The notes under the pieces: generated by a model
The model's database searches: none
What the model was told of the DNA's origin: nothing
The model's input: only the letters and a program-made list of their open reading frames with translations
In this document: piece after piece, positions 32,602-42,540 of the stretch
How the letters are laid out: each line of letters opens with the position of its first letter
Numbering within the stretch: position 1 is the stretch's first letter
Made by a program: the position numbers and the translations under genes
Source: an uncultured Oscillospiraceae bacterium
GTDB lineage: Bacteria; Bacillota_A; Clostridia; Oscillospirales; Acutalibacteraceae
Reading direction: 5' to 3'
Length of the DNA: 64,000 bases
NCBI GenBank assembly: GCA_910589395.1
Contig: CAJUTL010000001.1
Location: 1 to 64,000, forward strand

Positions 32602-33561
32602 ATGGCGTCGGAAAAAACCATAAAAAAGAAAAAGGGCGGGTTGCTGCGCGATATTTCAAAGAATAAGTTTTCCTATTTGATCGCCCTGCCCGCGATCGTA
32701 TATGTGTTTCTGTTCAGCTATATGGCATACCCCTATATGCTGTTGGCCTTCCAGCGCTACGACTACAGAAACAGCTCTGTTTGGGATATTATTTTTCACG
32801 GCGACTGGTGCGGGCTTCAAAACTTTCAGTTCTTCTTTGCTTCGCAAAATGCGTTTCGGGTGACCTTCAACACCATGTTCCTGAACATTCTGTTCATTCT
32901 TACCGGAACCTTTATGTCCGTGCTGCTGGCTCTGCTGCTCAATGAGCTGCGTTCCAGGTGGTTCGCGAAAACCACCCAGGCCGTGATGCTGTTTCCCCAG
33001 TATATTTCCTGGGTCATGGTCAGCTATATTCTGCTGAGCCTGTTTGCCAATCAATACGGCCTGGTCAATTCCACCCTGCGCTCCTTGGGAATGAAGCCGA
33101 TCAACTGGTATACAGAGCCAAATGTTTGGCCCGCCATTTTAGTTGTTATGAGGATCTGGAAGGGTGCGGGCATGAACGCCATTATTTTCCTGGCGTCCAT
33201 CACCAGTATCGATTCCTCGCTGTACGAAGCTGCCGCCATTGACGGGGCCAACCGCTTTCAGATGCTGCGCCGGATCACCCTGCCGCTGATCGCCCCTACG
33301 GTGGTCATTATGACACTGCTATCTCTGGGCAAGATCATGTATGGCGATTTCGGTATGATCTATGCTTTGGTGGGAGATAACGGGGTGCTATACCCCACCA
33401 CGGATATCATTGACACCTATGTGTTCCGGGCGCTGCGGCAGGTGGGCGATATGTCGCAATCCACCGCCATCGGTCTGTTCCAATCAGCCATTGGATTTGT
33501 GATGGTATACGGCTCCAACTGGCTGGCCAGGAAATTCTTCCCCGATGGCGCGCTGTATTAA
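32602..33561 (+). CDS. ABC sugar transporter permease, LplB/YteP-like
   Basis: 319 residues with six membrane spans (first at about 28-50). The EAA loop EAAAIDGANRFQMLRRITLP (about 213-232) that docks the ATPase is typical of the carbohydrate uptake-1 family, and the N-terminus (KNKFSYLIALPAIVYVFLFS, YMAYPYMLLAF) matches LplB/YteP permeases used for oligogalacturonides, alginate or other complex glycans. ATAAGGAGGAAACG precedes ATG. No ATPase gene is in the operon, so a shared MsmX-type ATPase encoded elsewhere is expected. Confidence 0.93.
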   Translation: MASEKTIKKKKGGLLRDISKNKFSYLIALPAIVYVFLFSYMAYPYMLLAFQRYDYRNSSVWDIIFHGDWCGLQNFQFFFASQNAFRVTFNTMFLNILFILTGTFMSVLLALLLNELRSRWFAKTTQAVMLFPQYISWVMVSYILLSLFANQYGLVNSTLRSLGMKPINWYTEPNVWPAILVVMRIWKGAGMNAIIFLASITSIDSSLYEAAAIDGANRFQMLRRITLPLIAPTVVIMTLLSLGKIMYGDFGMIYALVGDNGVLYPTTDIIDTYVFRALRQVGDMSQSTAIGLFQSAIGFVMVYGSNWLARKFFPDGALY

Positions 33562-33579
33562 AGGAAGGGGGTAGAAGCT

Positions 33580-34464
33580 ATGACAACGATCAAACGGAAA
33601 TTTTCTCTGCCGAACTTCTTCATTGGGCTTTTTATTCTGATCTTCGCTCTGTTCTGCCTGCTTCCCATGATCCTCACCTTTATGGTATCCATTACGGACG
33701 AATCCACGATTCTGCGAAACGGCTACAGCTTTTTCCCGCAGAAATTTTCCACGGAAGCTTATGAGCTGATGTTCCGGGGAGCAAGTATTCTTCACGGATA
33801 TCTGATCTCCATTGCAGTCACTGTTGTGGGAACGCTGGGCGCCATTCTCATTACGGGCCTGGCCGCCTACACGCTGGCCAATAAAAATGTAAAATACCGC
33901 AATGTGCTGGGTATGTACTTCTTTATTCCCATGGTGTTCGGGGCGGGCATTGTGCCCTGGTATTTGATCTGCAATATGCTGCACCTGCGGGACAACATCT
34001 TCGCTCTGATCGTTCCGAACCTGTTATTTAATACTTTTAATCTTTTTTTAGTGAGGAACTTCATGAGCGGGCTGCCGGATTCCCTGCGGGAATCCGCCAC
34101 CATTGACGGCGCCAACGACGCGGTGATCGCCTTCCGCATTTATTTCCCTCTGACAGTTCCGGCGCTGGCTACTGTGGGTTTGTTTTATGGCCTGAACTAT
34201 TGGAACGACTGGTGGAACGCCATTATGCTGGTAGACGATAAAAATCTTTATCCTATTCAGTATTTTCTGCTGCAGCTGAAATCCCAGGTCACCATGATAA
34301 AGGATCTACAGCGAATGACGGGCATAGCCGGCGGAACCACCGCTCCTACGGAGTCATTGAAAATGGCTACGGCCATTGTAACAGTCGGCCCCATTGTGCT
34401 GTTGTACCCATTTTTGCAGAAATACTATGTAAAAGGCTTGGTAGTAGGCTCTGTAAAGGGCTGA
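33580..34464 (+). CDS. ABC sugar transporter permease, YtcP/LplC-like
   Basis: 294 residues, six spans, EAA loop with RESATIDGANDAVIAFRIYF (about 168-187). It is the second half of the LplB/YtcP pair. The C-terminal TESLKMATAIVTVGPIVLLY, PFLQKYYVKGLVVGSVKG is the conserved end of the family. Nineteen bp separate it from the first permease, with AAGGAAGGGGG upstream of ATG. Confidence 0.93.
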   Translation: MTTIKRKFSLPNFFIGLFILIFALFCLLPMILTFMVSITDESTILRNGYSFFPQKFSTEAYELMFRGASILHGYLISIAVTVVGTLGAILITGLAAYTLANKNVKYRNVLGMYFFIPMVFGAGIVPWYLICNMLHLRDNIFALIVPNLLFNTFNLFLVRNFMSGLPDSLRESATIDGANDAVIAFRIYFPLTVPALATVGLFYGLNYWNDWWNAIMLVDDKNLYPIQYFLLQLKSQVTMIKDLQRMTGIAGGTTAPTESLKMATAIVTVGPIVLLYPFLQKYYVKGLVVGSVKG

Positions 34465-34568
34465 ACTATAAATTCGAGGCAAAACCGTGGTTCAAATTTG
34501 CGCCGTCTGGCTAAATCGGCGGTCGCAAATTGCGCGGCGCTGCCTCAATTCAAAAGGAGAAAAGAAAC

Positions 34569-36113
34569 ATGAAAAAATCGATCGCTCTTTTGTTGGCATG
34601 CATGCTTTTGATCACCGCGTTCGCCGCATGCTCCAACACCCCCGCGGATTCCTCGCAGCCTCAGTCCTCCGCCGCGTCGAAGCCTGCCGAAAGCAAAACA
34701 GAAAGCACCAGCGGCAGCGAGCCCGCCGAAACCATGAAGATGACCTATGTAATCCCCGGCGATGCGCCGCCCGAGTATGACCGCGGCATTAAGGCTATCA
34801 ACGATAAGATGGCTGAAGACGGCGTGGGCGTAGAAGCTGAGTTCAACTATATTTCCTGGGATGTTTGGGATCAGAAGCTGAACATTATGCTTTCCACCGG
34901 TGAAAAATTTGACGCCTTCCATGTCATGGACGACCGTGTTTCTCTGGCGAACTATGCTTCCAGAGGCGCTCTGGCCGATATCACCGACGCCATGGAGCAG
35001 TACGGCGAGAACATCAAGGCCAATGTGCCCGAGCTGGCTCTGACCAACGGTAAGATCGGCGGCCAGCAGTACGGTATCCCCGCCTTCTGGGTAGAGACCG
35101 CCTTGAACGAGCAGGCCACTATTCGGCAGGATATTCTCGACAAGTACAATATCCCCATGCCCACAAACATGGAAGAACTGACCCAGGCTTATATCCAGGT
35201 CATGGAGCAGTGGGACGGAGATCAGCTCCCCTATTTCCCCTCTGTTGCCGTCAACGAGCGCCTGCCCTATTTCTTCACCAGCTCTGATGATTTCTGTGTT
35301 TACAGCAATGTGATCTACGTCAATCAGGACGGCACCATTGCCAACTATTTTGAAACAGAGGATTTCAAAGAAGCCGCGAAGAACGCCAAAACCTGGTATG
35401 ACGCCGGCCTGATCAATCCCGATGTTCTTACCTTTACCCAGGATCAGCTCAGCAATCAGCTGAATTCCGGAAACTGGTTTGTTATGAACGGCACTGTGGG
35501 CAATGTATCCGGCATTCAGGAAAACATTCCCGACTTTAAGCCCGAAAACATTGCCTGGCTTGATCTGACAAACGGCGCTCAGCAGATCCGCCCCTATGCG
35601 GTCAAGAACCAGCAGGCAGTGCCTCTGGCCAGTGAGCACCCGGAAGCCGCTGTGAAATTCTTCAACTGGGTTTACACCGACCAGGCAAACTTTGACCTCT
35701 TCATGTACGGCACTGAGGGCGTAGACTACACCCTGGGCGAAAACAGAAGCTACACTCCCATTATCGATGCCACCGCAGGCCAGGCGCTTTATTCCTTCTC
35801 CGGCTGGATGGGCGGCAACATCAACTTCGGCTACGTGGATAACAACACCGCTCCCGATGTCAATAAGCACCTGTACACCATTGACGAGACCGCTGTTGAC
35901 GGCATTGCGGCAGCCTTTGCCTTTGATGCCTCCCCCGTACAGACTCAGCTGGCGGACGTGCAGACTGTGATCTCCTCCACCCTGGTTCCCATGGCCTGGG
36001 GTATCACCGACTATGACAGCGGAATCGACGCGGCGCTGGAGATGCTCAAAACAGCCGGTGTGGACGACGTGATCGCGGAATATCAAAAGCAGTTTGAAGA
36101 AAGCCAGAAATAA
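34569..36113 (+). CDS. Extracellular solute-binding lipoprotein of the importer
   Basis: 514 residues from ATG 34569 (AAAGGAGAAAAGAAAC). Signal peptide with lipobox FAAC, Cys21, then a Ser/Ala/Glu-rich linker (about 22-55) and a type I solute-binding fold (KMTYVIPGDAPPEYDRGIKA, ...). The C-terminal half (TNGAQQIRPYAVKNQQAVPL, ...DASPVQTQLADVQTVIS) resembles the DUF3502-containing binding proteins paired with LplB/YtcP permeases. It captures the glycan for the permeases. High expression is likely; codon use is strongly biased. Substrate unknown. Confidence 0.93.
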   Translation: MKKSIALLLACMLLITAFAACSNTPADSSQPQSSAASKPAESKTESTSGSEPAETMKMTYVIPGDAPPEYDRGIKAINDKMAEDGVGVEAEFNYISWDVWDQKLNIMLSTGEKFDAFHVMDDRVSLANYASRGALADITDAMEQYGENIKANVPELALTNGKIGGQQYGIPAFWVETALNEQATIRQDILDKYNIPMPTNMEELTQAYIQVMEQWDGDQLPYFPSVAVNERLPYFFTSSDDFCVYSNVIYVNQDGTIANYFETEDFKEAAKNAKTWYDAGLINPDVLTFTQDQLSNQLNSGNWFVMNGTVGNVSGIQENIPDFKPENIAWLDLTNGAQQIRPYAVKNQQAVPLASEHPEAAVKFFNWVYTDQANFDLFMYGTEGVDYTLGENRSYTPIIDATAGQALYSFSGWMGGNINFGYVDNNTAPDVNKHLYTIDETAVDGIAAAFAFDASPVQTQLADVQTVISSTLVPMAWGITDYDSGIDAALEMLKTAGVDDVIAEYQKQFEESQK

Positions 36114-36290
36114 TGCTATACTGTAAATAATGGCTTTTTAGGAAAAAGATCAAATTACTGTTCTCAAGGCGGGGAAGCGGACGTATCTTTGGCGGCTGCT
36201 TCCCCGCTGGGGCAGTAAAGACAAGGCCGCGCAAGGATCGTGCGCTGGCTGCCTGAATCAAATATTTTTCGTTCAGAAAGGATGGTTTCC

Positions 36291-37238
36291 TTGTCTATTC
36301 AGGAAAGAAAAGCGGAATTTGAACGGCATATTTCCGAAAAGATCTATGAAAGCGTCAAGCTAACCTTTTTAGGGATCGATGGCTTTGACGTGTACAACTG
36401 TTCCATTCCCTTCCGCTGGGAGGGGAAGGAATACATTTACGGCCGCGTGGAAAAGCGGGAAGAATGGGCCAGGTCCTGGGTCCGGCTATTTGAAAAAACC
36501 GGGAAGGACGAATACACATTGGTGAAGGATCACATGATCTACCAGCTGGAGGATCCCTACATTGCCATGATTGGCGATGAGCTCACCTTCGGCGGCACCC
36601 ATGTGCGCAAGAGAAGCGGTAAAATCGACACCTATTACGGCTATTTCTACCGTGGAACCGACCTGAATGACCTGTTTTACTTCACCACCGGCCCCAACGA
36701 GATGAAGGATATCCGGCTGGTGGATCTGAAGGACGGACGCATCGGCGTGTTCTCCCGCCCAAGAAACGAAGAGATCGAAAAGAAATACGGCTCCGCCTCC
36801 ATGATCGGCTTTGCGGTGATCCATGACCTGGACGAGCTGACGGATGAGGTGATCTTAAACGCGAAGCCCATCGAAGGCATTTTTGATACCGGAGAGTGGG
36901 GCGGCTGCAACCAGGCCTATCTGCTGGAAAACGGGAAGATCGGCGTCATTGGCCACCAGAGCTACGCAGAGGGCGAGGGAGAGGAAAAGCTTGCCGTGTA
37001 TCTGAACGTTTCCTTTGAATTTGATCCGGAAACCTTCGAGGTCTCAAACCGCAAGGTGATCGGCACCCGGAAATGCTATCCGGAAGGCCCGGCGAAGATC
37101 CCCGCTCTTGTAGACTGCACCTTTACCTCCGGCATGGTGGTGCGGGAGGACGGAAAGGCCGACCTTTACGGCGGGCTCAGCGATGTGGGCGAAGGGCGCA
37201 TTGTGATCGATTATCCCTTTGACGCAAAGGTAAAATAA
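36291..37238 (+). CDS. DUF1861 family protein (GH130/GH43-like beta-propeller)
   Basis: 315 residues. The sequence is rich in short beta motifs and aromatic residues (FDVYNCSIPFRWEGKEYIYG, RVEKREEWARSWVRLFEKTG, KDIRLVDLKDGRIGVFSRPR, ...) typical of DUF1861, a five-bladed propeller family related to glycoside phosphorylases and hydrolases such as GH130. Start: TTG 36291 is eight bases after AAAGGA and opens with LSIQERKAEF; ATG 36282 in frame is too close to that site. It follows the binding protein, so it likely processes the imported sugar in the cytoplasm. Activity has not been proved for the family, as far as I know. Confidence 0.78.
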   Translation: MSIQERKAEFERHISEKIYESVKLTFLGIDGFDVYNCSIPFRWEGKEYIYGRVEKREEWARSWVRLFEKTGKDEYTLVKDHMIYQLEDPYIAMIGDELTFGGTHVRKRSGKIDTYYGYFYRGTDLNDLFYFTTGPNEMKDIRLVDLKDGRIGVFSRPRNEEIEKKYGSASMIGFAVIHDLDELTDEVILNAKPIEGIFDTGEWGGCNQAYLLENGKIGVIGHQSYAEGEGEEKLAVYLNVSFEFDPETFEVSNRKVIGTRKCYPEGPAKIPALVDCTFTSGMVVREDGKADLYGGLSDVGEGRIVIDYPFDAKVK

Positions 37239-37249
37239 AACGGAACAAG

Positions 37250-37300
37250 AGCCTGCCTATGCCGGGGGAATCGCCCCCGCCGGGCAGGTTCGTTTTCCTG
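37250..37300 (+). terminator. Terminator of the importer operon
   Basis: Stem with GCCTGCC at the left and GGCAGG at the right, interior GGGGG/CCCCC, then TTCGTTTTCC. The match has a short interior bulge. Confidence 0.7.
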
Positions 37301-37383
37301 TTTCTTAGGGCGTGCACTTATCTTATGGGAACATGCCCTGGTAAAGCTTGCTTCCACCGGAAAAGAAAGTGAGGAAGAGATCG

Positions 37384-39300
37384 ATGCCCAGGTTTTTCAA
37401 AAAGCTGCTGTCCTACTCCCCATACCGGAAAACGCTGATCACCTATGCCGTCAGCGTTGTGATCCTTACGGTTCTGATCCTGGTCAGTACTTTTTCTGTT
37501 TTTTCCTATTATTTTCAGAAAAATTCCCTGAAAAACTCGGAGCTGGTCTTAGATCAGCTGCTGGAAAATTCCTATGCGATCCAGAATGACGTAGAGCACA
37601 TTTTTACTCTGGTATACAGCGAATCTGATACCCTCGATTTTGTTACCTCCAACGTGGAAAACAAGCTTACAAATTACCATCTCTATCAAACTCTGGCAGA
37701 TCTGAAGGCCACCTACACCTATATCCGGGATATTTCCGTCATCAACCTGAATAACCAGGTCTGCATCCAAAGCTATGGTATCAATGTGGCCGGCTCCCAC
37801 AATTACGATTTTCTGATGGAAATGATGAACTCCGGCAAAACGGTGGCCCCAAGGCAGATCAGCCTGTTTCTGAAGCGGCAGGAATATACCGTGGTCTCCT
37901 TTTTGAAATATATCCCTACCAGCAACAGCGCTGTGATCGTAGACATCAACGCAGATCGCTTCAATTATGTCATCAGCTCTGAGGAAGCGGCCCGCAGTGT
38001 ATTTGTGGTGGACGATGAGGGCCAGGGAATTTCCACCAATACCTCAGAGCTTTTTGAGGACGGTAAAACCTATTCCGAATATTTCGCAGAGATCATCAAA
38101 GAGTATTCCGATGGAAAAGACAATTTCGTTTACAGCGATCCCCGCCATCAGATGATGCTGTTTTTCTCCAAGTCCTCCCATATGAACTGGTGGTATATCG
38201 ACGCGCAAAGCTCTTCCTCGTTTTCCCAGGCATACAAATATGTATTTACCATTTTCACTGTGATCGCCGTTCTGTTTTTAACGCTTTGCATTGTGGTTTC
38301 GGTCATTTTCAGTAAAAGAGCGCAGGCGCCTTTAATTGCCCTGGTCAATAAATATCGAAATCCCAAGGACGTTCAGGACAGAACCGAGCGGGACGAGCTT
38401 GAAAAAATTGACAGCACCCTTCAGAAAATCGAGCATGAACGCTATCTCAACGACAAATACATTGTTTCACAGTTCTTGAAAAACACCCTGCTGGGAGAGG
38501 AAATGCCCTTCTTCGTTTCCAGGGAGAAACTGCGAAAAATGGGAGAATCCTTTTTGGCGGAGTATTATACCGTGCTGCTGCTCAAGCTGGAAAGCCACAT
38601 CGAATTTTCAGAAAAGCTTTTTGCGGAGGAATACAGCATTCTGCGGTTCATGGTATGCAACATTGCCGATGAGATCTTCGGCGCTCACTATCATTGCAAA
38701 TCGGTGGACTTGGGCGGACAAAGCGTGGCAGTGCTCCTGATGACGGAGGAGCAGCTGGGAGAAGAGCATATTCTCTGCTATAACCGGCTTCAGGAATTCA
38801 GCCGGGACAATCTGGACTTAGAGCTTTACGGCTCTCTGGGCAATACGGTGGCTTCTCAAAAGGAGATCTATCTTTCCTATAAAAACGCGGTGCAGTACAT
38901 GGAAATGGGACATCTGGTAAAGCGAAACAGCCTGATCGATTCCGCCAGCTCCGTCAACGTCAATTACCGGGAAAAAAATGAAAAGCTGGTGGCTTCCGTG
39001 GAAAGCTACACGGAACTGCACTTCGCAAACCCCGATCTTTCCTTGAAAAGCATTGCGCAGACCTTCAATTTATCTCCCACCTATTTGGGAAAGATCTTCA
39101 AATCCATCAAAAAGTGCTCCTACTCTGTTTTTCTGACCAATTACCGGCTGGAGCGCTCTAAGACCCTGCTGCTGGAAACCTCTAAGCCCATCAGTGAGAT
39201 CGCTCTGGAGGTGGGCTTCGCCAATTCCTCGTACTATGCCACCGTATTTAAGGGCGCCTATGGAATGACCCCTTCCGTATATCGGAATAATTTGAAATAA
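37384..39300 (+). CDS. Membrane-bound AraC family regulator
   Basis: 638 residues. Two membrane spans (about 18-42 and 280-305) enclose an extracellular sensory domain of about 235 residues (dCache-like); a cytoplasmic linker and a C-terminal AraC DNA-binding domain follow, with the two HTHs KSIAQTFNLSPTYLGKIFKS and ISEIALEVGFANSSYYATVF. No receiver domain or kinase. These regulators sense extracellular oligosaccharide or a loaded binding protein and switch on an adjacent importer. It lies right after the LplB-type operon on the same strand. Start ATG 37384 has GTGAGGAAG upstream. Confidence 0.9.
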   Translation: MPRFFKKLLSYSPYRKTLITYAVSVVILTVLILVSTFSVFSYYFQKNSLKNSELVLDQLLENSYAIQNDVEHIFTLVYSESDTLDFVTSNVENKLTNYHLYQTLADLKATYTYIRDISVINLNNQVCIQSYGINVAGSHNYDFLMEMMNSGKTVAPRQISLFLKRQEYTVVSFLKYIPTSNSAVIVDINADRFNYVISSEEAARSVFVVDDEGQGISTNTSELFEDGKTYSEYFAEIIKEYSDGKDNFVYSDPRHQMMLFFSKSSHMNWWYIDAQSSSSFSQAYKYVFTIFTVIAVLFLTLCIVVSVIFSKRAQAPLIALVNKYRNPKDVQDRTERDELEKIDSTLQKIEHERYLNDKYIVSQFLKNTLLGEEMPFFVSREKLRKMGESFLAEYYTVLLLKLESHIEFSEKLFAEEYSILRFMVCNIADEIFGAHYHCKSVDLGGQSVAVLLMTEEQLGEEHILCYNRLQEFSRDNLDLELYGSLGNTVASQKEIYLSYKNAVQYMEMGHLVKRNSLIDSASSVNVNYREKNEKLVASVESYTELHFANPDLSLKSIAQTFNLSPTYLGKIFKSIKKCSYSVFLTNYRLERSKTLLLETSKPISEIALEVGFANSSYYATVFKGAYGMTPSVYRNNLK

Positions 39301-39302
39301 AA

Positions 39303-39640
39303 CGGCGGTTGCACCGCTGGCACTCGTGAAGCTGCTTGATGCGAAAGCTTGGTTTTCAACCCGACCACAGCCAGGCAGATAAATTGGAATTTGGCGGACT
39401 AATGACCAGCAGCACCCTTGCCTCCCCTGAATAGGGGAAGACCGCCGATAGGGTGAGCGCGTCCCGGTGGGACGCTGATGCGAACCGACCGAACCGGCAG
39501 GTGAGACTCGGTGGAGAGGTTCCAGCTCGCTGGCGACCCGCATAAAACCTAATTTTTCTGCCACATTACCACGGAACCCCTCAGCCACGGCTTCGCCGTG
39601 ACAGCTCCCCTTTCAGGGGAGCCAAGGGTGCTATATATAT
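39303..39640. repeat. Repeat mosaic (families C, D and B) after the AraC gene
   Basis: The 488-bp gap 39301-39788 holds no gene. Seen: a family C unit in reverse (39303-39366, GCACTCGTGAAGCTGCTTG, GGTTTTCAACCCGACC), a family D unit (39452-39507, hairpin GCGTCCC GGT GGGACGC), and a family B unit (39577-39624). From 39640 the sequence is A/T-rich and probably holds the promoter of the next gene. Confidence 0.75.
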
Positions 39641-39788
39641 TCCAATTTATCAGTTTCATTTGGCTTTCGACTGCGGAGCAATTGTCGGGTTCTCAAAATT
39701 TCAAGGTTTTTCTCACAAATTTAAAATATCTTTTTCACGGAGCCTGTGCTACACTAACAACAATCCCTTGGAAAGGACAGGATATCAC

Positions 39789-40856
39789 ATGGATTACCTG
39801 AAAAAAGAAGCTTTTGCACCGGATTTCCGGAACATTGTCAAAACGGCAAACAATCAGTGGGTAGACCGGATCCCCCTCTATGAGCATGGGATCGGCGACG
39901 GCATTATGCAAGAAATTGCCGGGATACGGCCCCAGGAAAAAATGTGGCGGGGCAGCCTGAAGGAGCAGGAAGAAGGCTGCCGGGAATTTTGGGAGTTCTG
40001 GCGGGGCATGGGCTATGACACCGCCTCCATGGAATTCCAGATCACCGGGATCCTCATTGGCGGAGGAGCCCTGGGCGCCCACAAGGAGGGCTGCATCAAA
40101 ACCAGGGAGGATTTTGAAAAATATCCCTGGGAAGAGCTGCCCGTTCGCTTTTTCGAGACCTACCGGTCCCTGATGGAGCTGTTTGAAAAAACAAGGCCCC
40201 AGGGCATGAAGGCCATCGGCGGCGTGGGAAACGGCATTTTTGAATGTGTACAGGACCTGGTGGGGTATATGGATCTGTGCTATATCAAAGCAGACGACGA
40301 GGAACTTTATGAGGATCTTTTCAAAAAAATGGGCGAGATCCATTTTCAGATCTGGAATACCTTCCTGGAAAAATATGCGGACGCCTTTTGCCTGATGCGC
40401 TTCGGCGACGACCTGGGCTTTAATTCCTCCACGCTGATCTCCCACGAGGACATTCGCAACCTGGTGCTGCCGGGCTATCGAAGAATTGTGGATCGTGTGC
40501 ATCAGGCCGGGAAGCCCTTTTTGCTCCACTCCTGCGGCAATTTGTTTGAGATCTTTGACGAGCTCATCACCGCTACCGGCATTGACGCGAAGCACTCCAA
40601 CGAGGATCAGATCGGCCATTTTTCCCTGTGGGTGGAGCGCTATGGAGATCGGATCGCCAATTTCGGCGGCATCGATACCGATGTGGTCTGCCGGGCCTCG
40701 AAGGAAGAGATTCGGGACTATGTGCTGGACTGCCTGGAAAAGGTAAAGGGCCATGGCGGCATTGCCTTCGGCTCCGGCAATTCCATTCCAGACTACGTTT
40801 CCGTAGACGGCTATATGACCATGGTGGGCACCGTGCGCACCTGGCGCGGAGAATAG
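39789..40856 (+). CDS. Uroporphyrinogen decarboxylase-like protein, copy 2
   Basis: 355 residues from ATG 39789 (GGAAAGGACAGG upstream). URO-D fold with GIGDGIMQEIAG at the start, FGDDLGFNSSTLIS (about 200), LLHSCGNLFEIFDELI with a Cys that, in MtaA/CmuA relatives, belongs to the HxC zinc site (here HSCGN), and FGSGNSIPDYV near the end. The zinc-type His-x-Cys is compatible with methyl transfer to a thiol or corrinoid. It is not a close copy of the upstream gene and forms a pair with the next. Confidence 0.82.
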   Translation: MDYLKKEAFAPDFRNIVKTANNQWVDRIPLYEHGIGDGIMQEIAGIRPQEKMWRGSLKEQEEGCREFWEFWRGMGYDTASMEFQITGILIGGGALGAHKEGCIKTREDFEKYPWEELPVRFFETYRSLMELFEKTRPQGMKAIGGVGNGIFECVQDLVGYMDLCYIKADDEELYEDLFKKMGEIHFQIWNTFLEKYADAFCLMRFGDDLGFNSSTLISHEDIRNLVLPGYRRIVDRVHQAGKPFLLHSCGNLFEIFDELITATGIDAKHSNEDQIGHFSLWVERYGDRIANFGGIDTDVVCRASKEEIRDYVLDCLEKVKGHGGIAFGSGNSIPDYVSVDGYMTMVGTVRTWRGE

Positions 40857-40868
40857 GAGAAAAGCTTT

Positions 40869-42059
40869 ATGAAACAGGAAATGACCTCCCGGGAAAGAAT
40901 GCGGTGCGCTCTCACCGGAGGAATCCCCGACAGAGTCCCCGCCGCCCCCGATATTTCCACCATGGTGCCCTGTAAGCTGAGCGGACATACCTTTACCGAT
41001 GTTTTACTGCGGAACAAGCCGCCCCTTTGGAAGGCTTACTTACAGGCGATCCGCCATTTTGGCATGGACGGCTGGTTCACCTATGGCGAACTGGACTTCA
41101 AAATGAAAAAGCAGTACACGGAAACCACACGGGAATATCGCGACGGGCAGGGGCTGCTCCATGTGCAGCACTGCTTTGACACGCCCGCCGGGACACTGAC
41201 CAGAACTTATCGGTATTTTGACGATGACTGCTGCGTGCCCACAGAAAAGCTCATTAAGAATTTCAAAGAGGATTTTCCAAAATTCAAGTACCTGTTCCCC
41301 GAGATCACCGGCTATGATGACTCTCTCCTGCGGCAGCAGGAAAAAGAACTGGGCGAGCAAGGGATCATGGCCGTAGGAATTTACCCGCCTGGCATGCACA
41401 TGTTTTGCGATTTCTTTGATGGCGGCCTGGAAAATGTGATCTATGCCTATTACGATGAGCCGGAGCTCTTTCAGGAGCTCAACGAGCTTTACGCCGCCCA
41501 CGTGCTGCGGCAGGCGGAAATGATCTTAGACGCGAAGCCGGATTCGATCCTCACCGGCGGCAGCGGCTCCATTACCATGCAGTCTCCGGAGATTTGGGAG
41601 GAGCTGGCCCTGCCTACCCTGCGCAAGATCGTCTCCATGGCCTCTCAGGCCGGGGTGATCTCCGGCGTTCATTCCTGCGGAAAGGAGCGCCACCTGGTTC
41701 GGGTCATGGCGGAAACCTCAGAATTGAATTATGTAAACCCACTGGAGATCTCTCCCGGAGGCGACTGCGACTTGGCAGAACTCAAAGCCTCCCATGGCTC
41801 TCAGATCGCTTTCATGGGAAACCTGCAAACCACAGGCGTTATGCTGATGGGAGATGTGAAAAAAGTGCGGCGGGAAAGCCTCCGGGCTATCCGGGACGCG
41901 GGTCAAAACGGCGGCTTTGTGCTTTCCACCGGCGACCAGGTACCAAGGGACACACCGGAAGAAAACATTTTCGAAATGGTGAACGTTGTGCGGGAATTCG
42001 GACAATACCCCCTGAACCTGGACAAAATCGAGGAAGAACTGAAGCGCTTGGAAAATTAG
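40869..42059 (+). CDS. Uroporphyrinogen decarboxylase-like protein, copy 3
   Basis: 396 residues. MTSRERMRCALTGGIPDRVP is the standard start of MtaA-type proteins. Then ILTGGSGSITMQSPEIWEEL (about 222) and VISGVHSCGKERHLVRVMAE with the same His-x-Cys-Gly motif as copy 2, and FVLSTGDQVPRDTPEENIFE near the end. Twelve bp after copy 2, with GGAGAAAAGCTTT before ATG; the two are one operon. Two differing His-x-Cys proteins beside a sugar importer hint at methyl or methoxyl removal from a carbohydrate, but no corrinoid protein is nearby, so this is a guess. Confidence 0.82.
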   Translation: MKQEMTSRERMRCALTGGIPDRVPAAPDISTMVPCKLSGHTFTDVLLRNKPPLWKAYLQAIRHFGMDGWFTYGELDFKMKKQYTETTREYRDGQGLLHVQHCFDTPAGTLTRTYRYFDDDCCVPTEKLIKNFKEDFPKFKYLFPEITGYDDSLLRQQEKELGEQGIMAVGIYPPGMHMFCDFFDGGLENVIYAYYDEPELFQELNELYAAHVLRQAEMILDAKPDSILTGGSGSITMQSPEIWEELALPTLRKIVSMASQAGVISGVHSCGKERHLVRVMAETSELNYVNPLEISPGGDCDLAELKASHGSQIAFMGNLQTTGVMLMGDVKKVRRESLRAIRDAGQNGGFVLSTGDQVPRDTPEENIFEMVNVVREFGQYPLNLDKIEEELKRLEN

Positions 42060-42540
42060 GAATTATCAATGAAAGATCAAAAACAGGGTTCGGTAAATTG
42101 GGATTTAACGGTTATCCACTCACCTCCCGCCTGTCATCCTGAGCAGAAAGCAAGGAAACCTTGCTTTCTCGGCGAAGGATCTCGTCCTTAACCTTTTACC
42201 AAGAATTAAGGGCGAGATTCTTCGCCTGCGGCTCAGAATGACAGTAGAGGGAACTATGTACTAAACTACAATTTGTCATCTTATCTTCCGGTCGGGTCAG
42301 AAACCAAACTTCCGCACTAAGCGGGGACACAAGTGGCCGCGGCGCCTCGCCGCAAACTATAATTTAGCGCTCAGTTTGCGGTCGGGCCAGAAACCATTCT
42401 TCTGTACCAAGCAGGGACACAGGTGCCAGCGGCACCCACCGCCGAACTATCATTTACCGCACAGCTTCCTCGCCTTTAATTGCTCATTGCTTATTGCTCA
42501 CTGCTCATTCCTCATTATAAACGAAATTCCCACCGAAAAA
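42060..42540. repeat. Repeat mosaic (family A copy 3, two family C units)
   Basis: No gene seen. Family A occupies 42132-42243 and carries an extra nested hairpin (AGAAAGCAAGG / CCTTGCTTTCT, 42145-42169). Two family C units follow in tandem at about 42285-42352 and 42365-42450 (GGTCGGGTCAGAAACCA and GGTCGGGCCAGAAACCA). ATTGCTCATTGC microrepeats close the stretch (42478-42515). Confidence 0.8.

Noticed and set aside
34545..36086. Long minus-strand open frame (513 codons)
   Set aside because: Antisense to the solute-binding protein gene; caused by strong codon bias of that gene.
42060..42540. Regularly spaced repeats considered as CRISPR
   Set aside because: Repeat units are divergent, of different families and lengths, without constant repeat-spacer spacing; no cas genes in the window.
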